This document shows, in pieces, positions 12,589-26,300 of a stretch of DNA of 64,000 bases. The DNA lies in the NCBI GenBank assembly GCA_035041965.1, contig JAPYMA010001473.1, positions 5,001 to 69,000 of the forward strand. Reading direction: 5' to 3'. The position numbers and the translations under genes are program-made. Each line of letters starts with the position of its first letter. The stretch's first letter is position 1. The notes beneath the pieces were generated by a model. The model was not told the origin of the DNA and did not search any database. It was given only the letters and a program-made list of their open reading frames with translations. This DNA is from Anisakis pegreffii (Eukaryota > Nematoda > Chromadorea > Rhabditida > Anisakidae).

Positions 12589-15500
12589 CTTGAAATAACA
12601 CCGTCCTATTCCTTAATCCACTTCTGATGCTTGCGAGGGAGACGGCGTCTCTATTCCTTTTGTCGAAATCAATTACATGTAACAATAGAGACCATGCTTG
12701 ATGAACACTTAGATTAACACTCTGCATAACTACCTTACATTTCAGGCATGATTCAAGAAATTATAGTTCAGGTAACATTTTGTTATGAAACTTATGGACA
12801 ACAAAGGATTACGATAAAATTACATTCTTAAAGACATAAACAAATATCAATATATTCATCTAATTAGTTAATCACTAAAAACACAGATACAGCGTAATGA
12901 TCAATCATTAAAACAGTTCGCCTGGACAACTCACATGATGAGGACAGTGCTGGATAAAAAGTAAATTGTGCATACTGCTAAATAAACACCTGTGTGAAAA
13001 TGCAAAAAGGCACTAACAAGTTGTAAGAGTTTGAGTGCGTCTAGACTGTGACCACTTTTAGAATCGATGATACGTATGGGGCATTCAAGGCCCTCGTCGT
13101 GCATAACCAAAATTTTAATAGTTCAAAATGCACTGCAAACACCGAAGTATGTTTTAATGCATCAATAACAACCACTTTTCAGCGTAAAACGACAATCGCA
13201 TTCAGCAAAATAAACAATATAGTCTTTATTACTGCCGTTCTGGTGGCAATTCATTTTATCATGGATATGTCCTTCGATTTCGAGCAAGATTTTTCCCGGC
13301 GAGCGGAGCTCAATCCGTAACGTATTAATTTCTGGTTGTGCCCCAACCCTGAAGCTGTTCAGCCTCCACCAAATGACTGTGCTACAATCAGTTCTTTATC
13401 GCACTGATCTGATGAGTGTATAAAGCTATGAACTGATATATTTGCAATCATAATCTCAAACAAATATAAAACCAGCTACATGCCAAATGGCTCAGGCTCG
13501 ATAAAAACAATTATACTGACACATCATTCGGTTTCGATTAAAACTTTCATCGTTACCAATTTTATTACTGCTAATATCATTACTAGTACTATCATTATTG
13601 TTACTGTCATTACTGTTATCATAAACAATACTTCTGGTACCATTATTAAGCCATAATGAATCAAGATTTCGATAAGGACCATCCACGATGAGCATGCGTC
13701 TAATTGTACGAAAAGAAGGAGAAATCGATCACAAATATTACTGAATAAGTTGAATTTTCAAGAAATTATGCGGTATAACTTGTTCAAATGTAAACAGCAT
13801 GTATTCTGTGAATGGATATGATAAGCTGAGAACAGAAGGCAATTCTGAAATCGAGTTATCGAACGATCGATATGCTACGACAATACCACATCAATAAACT
13901 AACCTTCTGAATGTAAGCAATATGCATATGGATTGTGACAAACAACATACAGCGTATAAGGAAAAATAGCAAAAATTGGAGTGGTTGCGCAACGAATCAA
14001 TGACTCATCGATTAGATGTTTATAAGTAGATTGTTAAAGCAAACTAGATGGTCGATTGCTAGCAAGAGATTATGAACAACTAAAACTAGAAATTGAAAAT
14101 GAGCAGTTAAATATTGAGAATAAAACGAAAGGGGAAATGAAACGTAATGAACGAAGAACTCGTTTGACGAACTGTTAATCAATAAATAATGAATCAAGTT
14201 CGAAACGGTACCAACAATAATGGTGACAACAACGTCAATAGTAATGACCATCTTAATAATGGTAAATCTAAGAAGAGAATACTAATAAAGCCGAAATAAT
14301 TTTGTGGACATTCAACGATGAATCATAAAACTAACAAAAACAAACAAACGGACAAAGAAGATGTTCAAAAAAATGGATCAAACATTCGAATTTTCGTGAA
14401 TGTTTTTACTGAACGGAATATCGCAAATCGTCGATAAACCTTAACATATTATAAGCAGCTGACAGTGGACGAATGAATGGTCGAGCAAAAGTGCTCTTTT
14501 CGAATAAATGTGGCCAGAGAACGAGACAGGATAGCAGATCAATTGCCAACCATTGAACACTGTCAAATGTACGGCGCATTGAGCAAGCAAAAATAACTGA
14601 GTACTGAAAGTACATCGTGCACATGGATGAAGAAGCACTTGTCCTAACTAACGTGAGGCCACTATCACTGATCAATACTGTTCCAACGTTGCTTTTTCGG
14701 TGCAGTTCTGATTCGGAAAAAAGTGCATTTTTAATGAAAAGCAGTGAATAAAGAAAGCTAGAAAAGAACCATTCCACTGGTCATCACCTCAAACAAACGA
14801 TAATCAAACAACGGAATAGCAAATAAGAGGCTCAGTGCGAATAAAACATAGTTGTGTCTGATGCATTCGCATGGTATCACGTAAATCAAACTGAACACTC
14901 ATTCATCCGTCTAACATTATTCCACTCAAATGATCCATCAACAATTCTAATGTCTGTTCAACTACCCTTGTAAAAGAAGAAGAAAAGAATGTATCTTATT
15001 AAAATATTTATTCGATGAGTCACTATGACCATAGAGTATAAAAAATTAATAAATTACTTTCCTTACTCCAACTGAATAATTAATCAACACGCAACATGTA
15101 TTCAACATGCAGAAGGAATAACAAAACAGAACAACAGCTAAAATTAATTTTATGATTGATGAGAAAAGTGATTTTCAGTCGAAGTCGGGGGAAACAGGAG
15201 CAAGCGATAGATGGATGGTAGCCTAAGAATGAAGTGGTCAATTCTGCTGAATCATTCGGAGACGAGCTATCAGGGTTTGAAAGTGCTTAGGTAAGATATC
15301 AATGAACAAAACTCTCTAGTGTGAACAATTGCTCCTCGAACATACACAGCGATCACAAATGTTTATATAATTGTTATTTGATACCGTGTAGATGAACTTA
15401 TAAATAAATAAATGAATGAATGATATATGTAGGTGAAAAACACAAAAAATGTGAATACGACCAAAGTTCAGGCTTATCACCACACATTTCTTTGTCCATA

Positions 15501-17231
15501 TAAAATCTGAGCAAATCGCATTTGAAGAAACAAACCAGTGTCATGCTGATTTCAACATGGAAGTCATTTAGGCTAGAAATGGACACCAGTGCGCTATTGC
15601 ATCATTGCGCTACTAGCGGAGCTATTTCTTTCAAATATCGGAAGCTTGTAGCGATGACTTCGGCTACAACAATTTTTTAGCGACATACAGTAGCGATAAC
15701 TCAAGCCGCTTTCTTTGGTTAAAGCCTTAGCAAGCCACTTTTTCACGAAGGTAAACGCTTCAGTAAGCTTATTCCGCTAACTTTTCTCTGCAAGTGAATG
15801 CATATTTTTGTCCAACCTTAAGGTATGTAAATACATGTAACACTTATCGTTACTTTGATTAACTGACATTGACAATGCTGACACTTTGATTAACATATAA
15901 ACATTCGGTAATGAGACGGGAATTTGGTGTGCACTTTACGTTCACAGATAATTTTGTTCCTAAGAACTGTATCATTCTTCGATGAACTGAGCTTCTTCGA
16001 AAGCAACAAATACGGATTTTCATTGATAATAACAGTGAATAGCATCACATAGCGAAGAATCGTTACAATATAATAATAATAATAATAGTAAGAGCGATAA
16101 ATGAAAATAAGTTTTGTTGATTGGTTGCAGCAACTACCCAAGTAGAGAAGCAAAAAAAAAACGATGAATAATTCTTACAGTTACTTACTCAATAAGCAAA
16201 TCATAATCCAACAGTCTACCATTACTGCTAACTAAGTGTTACCTGAACAAAAAGATTCGTTCACGTAAAGATAACGAATTGAACGATCGTTTCACCGCAG
16301 ATCAAAATCAACTAAGCACATTATATACCATTAATGAGAATAAATTCATAAAGTGCCAGCGTTTATCAAAAAATGCTACGAGTCAATAGCTAGAATATCA
16401 TTTTAATTTCACACTAAAACAAATGCAAAAGCAAATATAAATTTTTAAGAAAACATTAAACAATGACCATAATATGAACGAGAATAATTTAAAAAAGATA
16501 ACAATAATAAGAGTATTTCGACAGATCGAACACATTAACAACAACATCAGACGGAATCGCATTGCAGTCAACAGGACCAAAGCAAGAATAACGTTCACAG
16601 CTGATTTATTCAAGAAGAAAACAATCGTACATGGACGTGTTCGGCACTATACACGATTGAATGATAATGAAATGAATAAAAATAAAAACTGAGAATGATG
16701 ATAAAACTTTATCAACGACATGTCTCAGAGAATGATTTGTTTCGACAAATGGAACACACCTAAATAAAGCCATCAAATGAATCAGTAACGAAAAGTGCGT
16801 GGTGAAGTCACAATGAGTCAATGAAAAAAGAACGCTGAAGTATCACAGCACTGTAATAAAATTATGGAACACGATGAAACAAACAATTACAACAAAACTG
16901 AGAATATTTCAACGTAAAACTACTTAATTTGAAGCCAAACAACAGATTTGAGGAGTGGTCAGATAGGAGTGCTCTTTGCTGTTTGTTGAAAAAGAAGCAA
17001 CAAATGCAAAGACGCACACCATAGATCTCATAAAGTCGATCAAAGGAATAACGATTTGAATTTGATAAATAAAAAAAGAAAACAAATCCCAATAAATCTC
17101 TTCAAGCAGTAAAACAGGGGAAAACACAAATTCAATACCATCATAATCACACCATTACGGTCCCTCAAACATATGAAAGGGGCAACTGGGAGAGAGGGGT
17201 GGAAGTGGAAGACGAAGGAATAGGCGTCAAA
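12589..17231. other. Long intergenic region with repeat debris
   Basis: 4.6 kb between the adm-2 start and the gck-4 stop. No exon set with coherent phase or motif was found on either strand. A 90-codon plus-strand frame at 13048-13320 is isolated and unrecognised. A transposon-like end lies at about 15574. The stretch should contain the adm-2 promoter and the gck-4 3'UTR. Confidence 0.45.
15574..15822. mobile_element. Degenerate TIR element, hAT-like family (tentative)
   Basis: Begins TAGAAATGGACACCAGTGCG and continues CTATT, about 19 of 26 bases matching the left end of the element at 63181-63310. Internal text is rich in GCTA/TAGCG motifs as in that copy. A possible opposite end is GTCCAACC near 15820. 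The right boundary is a guess. Confidence 0.35.
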
Positions 17232-20200
17232 TCAGAACAGAGACTGATTCGCAAAGGGTTGCGATGTTATCGCTTGTAGTTCTGCATTATCACGACGATA
17301 AAACGCATCTAATTCGTCTAACTCTTTCGCGAATTGTGCTTCTAATTCCTGAAATAATGCACATTATTTGTTAATCGCAGATGGCAATTTATTCGATTGA
17401 CTGAAGTGACCAAACTAAACGATAGAATAACATAAGCTATCACTGATCAAGTGATCAACCAATCAACCATATCACATCACTAGCAAGCAATCAATTCTCG
17501 AGTAATATTCAATGAAATTCACCTGTTTACGAAGTGGTAACTTGGCCTTCCAGTCAGCCACAACCTGTTCATATTCCTTTTCATAGATTTCCAATTTACT
17601 CTGCTCGGCTTCCAATAACATTTTTCGCTTTTCATTCTGAAAAACAAGTTGTAGATCTGTCGAATACAAAGAAGATGAAATAAGAGTGAAGGCATTACTC
17701 ACGTGCAGTTCTTCGAGCTCTTTAATTGCAGCTTGATTTTTGGCACGCAGTTCCCTGAGTTTACGTTCAGCTTTCAACTCGTGGTCATTCATCGCATTCT
17801 TTACACGCATCTTCTCTTTCTCTTCAAATGCTCGCATTTTTTCGTTGATTATCGACGAATCTTCACCCTTCAACAATATCAATGAATAACAACGAACATT
17901 ACTATTAAAATAATTATGCTTAAAAACATACTGAACAATAACATTAACGATAATCAATAGACATCAAAAAAGAGCATTTTGCATCAATCATAATGATAAC
18001 CTAATCAAAATATATGATAATTTAATGAAACAAAATCTATCCCACTTGACAAGATATGCGTAGACTCTCTTTGAACATGGCAATACGCGTTTTTGACTCA
18101 GTACGGAAATCCTTAGGCAGTCGTTTCTTATAGACTGCATAATTGCGTTGTGCTTCATCTTCGTTCATCTCGTTCACCTTACGCATATGCTCCAATTCCT
18201 AAAATGTCAATCACATCCAATACGTTAACATATTTCATTATAATAAATAATAGTTAACTAACTCGTTGATGTCTTGCAAGCATTTGCGTACGCTGTAAAT
18301 AGAAACGATCCTTAAGTTCTTGCTTGTAAAGAATATGACGTTCCAAAGTTTGCTTTTCTTCCATATCCCATTCAGATGCTTCTCTTGATCTCAAATTTAA
18401 AACCGATTTTGTACTGTTTGTTTTTAAACGAAATGTCGACGAATATTCTTTTCCACCCAATTTAAACAGACAACGATAACGCGAATAAATCAAAACAAAA
18501 TTCGTTTCTATTTTCGCTAATTCAAACAAAACGAATCAATTTTGACCAAGTCTCAATCCTCAATGCTTAACAACAAATGAACAACATTTAACCACCAACC
18601 TAAGAACTGCATGCTTTTGCTGTTGAAATTTCTTTTCTAATTGCAAAATGCGTAATTTATGTGCGAGTTGTACCTTTCTCAATGTGATCTCTTGTTCAGC
18701 TTGTTGCCGTTCCAAGAATTCACCTTCCTATAACAGTAATAATGGCAAATAAAACATCAACAACTAAAGCATCTACAAAATCGACAAGAAACATACCCTA
18801 CGCATTTGATCTCTATCCAGTTCATCTTTTCTAACTCGGAATAAATCTTTTCGCTGCGCTTTCGGCATCGCGTCAACCTCCATCTTCAGATGTTTCTGCT
18901 CGTGTTTTAACGATTCTCGAAAAGCACGCAAATTCCTTTCCTTCAAATACACATCGAACGATAAATACTAATAATTTAAAAAATTAAATCAAATCGAAAC
19001 CATTCCAACCGAACAGTTCAAATTTGGATAATAACCCGTCGATATCAACCATATTCTATATGCAGAATAAATGGACAATAAATAACCAAATCCAACCTGT
19101 TCATATTGAATTCTCTTCTGTGTTTGCTTCATATCTTCGGTGTGTGAATCTTCCGCTTCCTTCATTTGATGTTTTTGTGTTCGTGCTAACGCTTGCAATT
19201 CTAGATCTGATGACTTGATTATATTCTAAAAACGATGATTATAATCAGTCAGCTATTACTTGCTGATATGGATTATCAATACATACAAATAAGCGAGATC
19301 TACTATATATAATAAGCGATTATCAATACAATATATATGCCGATTGCTATGGATCTACTCGGTTACATTAATCGTTTATTACTGATAACGAAAGATTACT
19401 GATTCACTACTGATGGCTGTTCCAAACAACTACTCTGAACGATCGTTGGACAAGTGTTCAATCGATCAATCAGAATGTATTTTCGGGCTCTTTCTGAGTC
19501 CCTCTCCCTAGAAATAAATGGGCATACGGGAGAGTAGCCCAAAACCTCTGTACTTGCCAAATCAATAATTCAAGTTCGGATTTCATGAAGACAGATGATT
19601 CCAAACGCTATTATTGTTAGCTGCGCGGAAAGAAGAATGCCAAGGAAGGAAGAATGTGATATTAGTGATATTGGTAATAACAGAGAGGCATAAACTCGTA
19701 ATGAGTTGGATTTGCTGATTAAATAAATAAATAAATAAACAAATAAGCGAGATACTATTAGTTATGACACCAACATTATTTTCATTTCTTGAAATCAACA
19801 GTTTACCTCCTTCTCGATCGCAAATCGTTTTGCTTGTTCATTTCGCTGCGAATCAGCTTTCGTATGCAGTTCCCTCAGTTGACGAGCCTCCTCTCTTTGC
19901 AATCGACGCAAATCATGCAACTGTTGCTTTCTGAAAAGAAACCATAATCATCATAAATATTGAAAGAATCGCATTAATCACATCTTGCAAAGCAACTACT
20001 TCCATCAGTCTCGACACAAACTAATCAACGTAGGAAAAGTACAAATGGCTGCTTGATTCATTCAGTCTCTTCTCATTCGTTTCACATTTCAGCAACAACA
20101 ACAGAACAATATAAACAATACGATAATCATTAAAAAACTGGTCAAAAATAATCATTACAACTACAGTACCAGTAACAATGACAAGCAATAAGCATATTTC

Positions 20201-20334
20201 ACCTTCTAATCTAGCAAAGAAAACAATTCACAAGCAAGTTTCTTATACAGCAATCAATGACCATTCCTCATCAATAATCAAAATTGATAAAATCGCAGTT
20301 TTCTGCTAAACTTTACATCTACAATAATAGCTGC

Positions 20335-20372
<38 letters not shown>

Positions 20373-23300
20373 AGATATATACTGAAATATGCGTTTCAAA
20401 TGACCCAAATATTACTTTCATCAACCAACTATTCAAATTATTCAGTACATTTCATTTCAACTAACTCACCGATTCAGTGCTTCGTAAAGTTGAACAACTC
20501 GAAAACTTAAAAAACCCAATAGAAAACAACAACAAAACAGTGTACATTTACAGTGTATGCAATCAATGTGATTGAACAATGAAAAGCGTTCATTTAAATT
20601 CAAATATAACCAAATAACGCTTAGAATAAACAGTAGAATGAACCTCAATTCATAGTCTTGCTTCACGCCGAAAACTTGATGTGTTGTTGACGTCACCTGC
20701 ACACCATCAACCATATAAATACGCGTCTTTCGAGTCACCGTTTGTCTGTGCGGTGATTTCCTCGACCCGACGTTATCGGCAGCATTCTTCAATTGATCAT
20801 ATCATCAATTATCATATCACACATAACTGTATTAAGAACAAACATTTCTCTTTGGCGTTTGATTGCTATTCGTCGTCGTATCAACCGTTGTTACTTTCGC
20901 GGCCGCCGACTTTAGTTGAGCTGAAAGACAGAATGCCGTCAACCAGTGAGCATACTGGACGTAAACAAGGGAAAACTATGTGAAGGCCAATAAAATTAGA
21001 CGAATATCCCTACCCCTGCGTTCGTCCTCGTAGTCGACCGGAGGCTCTGGTGGAGGTGGTGCAGTGAAATACGACAATTTGTCACTCTTCTGAACGATTA
21101 TAGGAAATTATTTCATAGCTTTTGGATAATAACACATAAGATGACATTGAACACATCACATATAACTTACCACTGAACGCATTATCAGATGAATTAACGG
21201 TGCTTCTGATAAAACGAAACTATCATAAAAAGGCGTTTAAATTCGTGTATTGGTCCAAGATTTCTTCATACTTAGTTCTCTTTTTTTTACGAGACCTCAG
21301 GTTTATTATTAGTTTTCTGGTTGCAACAAAAAACTTTTCAACAACTATCTGATGATTACCTAAATTGTTACCACAAATAAAATCAGTTACAAATACGATT
21401 CGATTAATAGGTAGTCATAATGATTTATGTGATAACTTCATTAAGAAAACAATAAATATATCATCACCTCGTCGAATTTACTTGCATCACTTGATGGAAG
21501 AGAATTATGATTGGAAGACTGCGAAGATGAGAGTGCACTTCCGAAATAATTGTACTCATTATTGTTGTTATGACTGGATCGAGTCATGGACGTCGATGTG
21601 GTTGGTGTCGTGTCATGAGCAGTAATTCGTGCTGCAGTTGGTCGCTGCTCAGCATCTTTCTTCGACTTTGCATTCTAAATTCAATCCAATTATTTTGCTA
21701 AGCACATCGACGAGCACCACTACGATAAAACGACTCCAATAATATTCTTCTGGAAGCAAACAAACAAGCGCAACCAACGCTTTCGGATCATCGTCCATCA
21801 CATCTTTTCATCTCTCATACTATTTCGTATATTCTCATCTAAAATTAACTTCTCACATCTAGTTCCAGTCACAAATTACTCCTTAAGAAGTAAGCTATCA
21901 CTCACATAAATCCGTCAATATGAAAGCTGCTTTCCAAAATTCCCAAATCTTTCCCGTTTGAATTGCTCTAAATTTTTTTCTTGTTTCATAATCAGTTATT
22001 TCATTTTCTGCACACTTTCGTCCTCTTCTTGATGTAACAACCATCATCTCCACTCCGCTTTCAGCTCTTATCCACTTTTAGTTTAGTCCATTCATCCGTA
22101 CTTTCTACTGTTCATAATAACCATACTAAATTTACGCAAACGTCCATTTACAAAAAATGCTTAAATGGGCTAAAAAGTTGAGTCGTCTTCATCTCATTTT
22201 ATCTCATCTCTTTTCCGTTGACCCGATCGTTAGTTGAATCATCCAGTAGCAATTTAACAATCTTTGCACTCGCCACAACGTAAGTAATCATGTAGTAGTA
22301 ATAATAATGTTACCATTATAATACTGATAGTATCACTAATAGTATTATCAATAAGAGATATGACAAGCGTAAGCTGCTGAATAAACAAAACAAGAACCGT
22401 ATTGACCTGCTAAAAATGTGAATCAATGGCAATACCAAAAAAATATCCCCTAAAAATGCAGTTATTTCGAACGCGTTCAGTTGATTGCTGATTGTTAAAC
22501 CAAAAACGAAGATAAATTTAAAATATAAATGAAAAAAGGAACATAAAAAGACAGAAGAAGGTTAATTAATCAAAATGGAATTGAATCCAGTTGGATAGTG
22601 TTTCAGGAGGAGAAGTAGCACGAATGAACGAGTAAAGAGGAAACGAAGAAGCAGGGCAATTGAATTTGTCTAATGCTTGCACTTAGTGTGCGATCATTGC
22701 TTTATCAATAAAACGAACGACTGACAATAGTGTATAATGAACATAAAAGGGTGAAATTGAAAGGCACGCGCGAAATGGGATGATGGACTGAGGCAGAGAA
22801 GGTGAATTAAAGCAAACAACTACCAAAGAAGAACAAGAAGCAGTGATGGATTTGTTTGCAATGTTCACAGTGTGAGGTAGATGTGGTTGCGACTGTCTTC
22901 TAGTTGCAACTGCACCGGATGATCCATTCGGCAAGCAAGTTGTTGTCGTCTTACGAATATTCTTGTTATTCTCATTACCGCAACTGCGTTCATCAATAAC
23001 TTCTGAATGCAACTGCATCAACGAAAGTGGAAATGAAGTTGGTCGTCGAACCTCGATTACTGTTTTGGACTGTTTACTACCATCTTCTTCAGTTGTTGGT
23101 GCTGATAAAGCAACTCGTAATTGTTGATCAGTTGTTGCTGATACTGATGGTGCATTTCTAACCAATCGTCGATTGATTTCCTTAAAATATTTCTTGACCA
23201 ATTTTAACAATGAAGTTTGTATTATCACATATAAATGCTAAAAATGAACGTTATGCTAAATCAATACTTATGATATGGTGAATGGTAGCGATGAAATGAA

Positions 23301-26300
23301 AACAACTTAGCACAAAGGAGAGAACTGCAACATTACAAAAACAATGAAAGATTAGGTGCATTTGTTGAGAAAACTGAATGTGATTAAGAAGTGAATTGAA
23401 TTATTTGCTATCTGAACATAAACAACATATACATAAACTCAATCGAACAATGTCAATATCACATCATTTGTTCATTCAATATATTCTCATTATTAACGTT
23501 ATCATTATTATCACTATTTAAATCACAATGGATCGTCATTGCAACTTGAAGTTGCAATGACGATCGTATTCATTTATACAAAAAGACAGTCTTCAGGGAC
23601 AGCGAACAAAAAGTGACCGGTAAATTATACAATAATAAACGAAAACTTTGTATACTAGCTTCTCATAGTGAGCGGCATTATATAACAATAGATATAAATA
23701 TCCAATTTGAGACATAAAACAGCAATAGTAATAATAATAATAATAAGAAACAAAAAGATAATGGGAGCGAGATCTTCAATCAAAGAATAGTGCATGATGA
23801 TAAGAATGAAGAAATGAACGTTCGCCTGGAACGTAACGTACGAAATGCACAATTATCTTTTAATGGACGACTGATTGGCTCAGTGAGAAAAGAAGGATAT
23901 AGTAGAGAGGAAGAATGAATTAATAAATTAAATGAATTAGTTAATGAATTAATAAATGAATAGACATGCAATAAGGAAATTATTGAACCAAGATTCTCGT
24001 ACTAAAAACGAAATGAATTCATATAGTTCTGAATTCGAACCAAAACATCGTGCTAATAACTCGGTGATTGCAGTCAAAATGAACAATGATGCAATAAATA
24101 ATTTCAGGTGTAAGATGAAATAATCAAAATCCTAAAATATATCCCTTTATGGAAGGCTTTCAAAAAATCCAATTTGTTGTAGCACATAGCAACAAACTCT
24201 CCATAAATTAACACAAATCAATACCGCTGATTGGTGCTCCTCTTGCACATCATCATCTTCATTCTGCTCGGTTTTAGAAATGTTATCAGCCATCATGCGC
24301 ACCTTCTTTCCTTCTTCATTCATCAGTCTGCTCACATCATCCTTTGAAAATTCATTTCGATTTGAATTCATTTCAAACATTCATTCAACAATCTCAATCT
24401 AATCCAACCAGACAACCCAACAGCAGTAATATGCGCTAAAAGCAGTAAAGCTAGCATCCGCATCAGCACTTTATTAATCCACAGATAAAGATGCAATTAA
24501 TAATCGAACAAAATCTCGTTATAATGACCACTGAACATATACCACAATGTTGTTATTTTCCTTGTTGTGCGCCGCGCAAATGATAATTTGAAAAAAAAAA
24601 CAACATACAAACATAAGGAAAACCAGCCACAAATAATGTTTGTATAAGCAAAAAACGCAAAAAGTTGATGATGAAGCGTATATGTTGAATCAGTAAAATT
24701 GCATACCTTGAGATGAGATGAACATAGCGATGATGAAGGTGACCGTTTACTGATCGAATCAGTATCAGCATGAAATGACGATGAACGATCACCCTTATCA
24801 TCATCATCTTCATTATCAGTGCTGATATCATCAGCAGCATTCGTTTGGGTAATGCTATTATCATTATCATTGAACGACGCTATCGAAAACGATCGAGTTG
24901 TTGTTTGTTTAGTTTCGAATGAAGAATCTTCTGAACCGTTGAATGAGAAGAATTGCTCTTTAGATGAGCACTGAAATGTAATTTTGGGTCGGTGCATAAA
25001 AGAAGACGACACAGGAGGCACATAATGAGAACGAGAGACGACGGGGTCCATTGATGAAGACAAGGCGGGGAGTGAGCACAAGAAGAACGAGCAAAGAAGG
25101 GACGACAACACGCTTTTTTTATTACAATCAAAATAACTGCTTTTGTTGCTATCATTAACAAACCTCATAACTATTACTCACCTCTTTGCGATGTTTCAGA
25201 ATTCGCTTTGTTGAAGAACTGGCTGGTTGAGAGGATGAACGATGTTTATGCACGCTTAATTTTGCTATTTCTTCATCTTGCTATAACTTTCAAGCCCATT
25301 CTTGTTCATTGGTAATAATTATGAATAACAATGAAAATAGTAACACTATGCACAAAAATAACAATAACAATAATGAAACTGAGTACCAATTATAGCAATT
25401 TTCAAAGCAAAATTCAACAGAACAACAATTGAGAGAAAGCAATTACAAGCTGATTTGTGTTTGGAATATGGAATGCAGGTTTAATTTAGCGTTTATGCGC
25501 CCTGAGAACAAACCAAAAATAAACGGCGTAACGCATCGGCAGCGCATAAATTATACCTAGATGCAAACAACTTGTAAAATTCATTACTTTCGTCTTTGAC
25601 CGTTCGTTCGCCTCTATGAAAATATCTTGAAAAAGATAAATGGGAACGCAGATTAAGTTCAAAAATTTAGTACTGAATTCATGAACTAATCGGGGAATAG
25701 AAATCGTTGCAACTGCGAACAAACGACCGTACTGAAACGTAACAATTTTACTAAACGCTAAACGCTCAAAAGCTTGGAATGCTCTAAATTATCCGAACGC
25801 AAAACAGCATGGTGAGATGATAACGAAGCACAACGGATTAATAAATTAATCTGTACTCTTACAACGATACCGTTATCACGTCCTGTGTAAGCTTCGGCTT
25901 TAAGGACGAATACTTTCATGCCAACGTGATATTATTGTAGGATGCTTGAATGACCATATGCGTCATCATCCTCAAATCGTCCAAAACAAATAAATCATGA
26001 AAGAAGAAACTCACTCCTCGAAAATCTTTTCGTGTGTCCGCAGATCGTCGTCCCGTTCCACCATTCTCCAGAATCGACGGTGCAGTTGGTGATCTCGTAA
26101 TCTGAATCATTATTTTCTGATCAAATAAAATTTTCGAACTGAATTCATTTCTCCAGATTTTACACTTTCTTTTCCAATGTTTATGGATATTAAATGATAG
26201 ATTCGAGCAACTTTTGGGTTACACTCCAAAGAACGGAAATGACGGAACCTACAAGAAGATGGAAGGATTAAATAATTAAGAAAAGAATCAGTAATAATGT

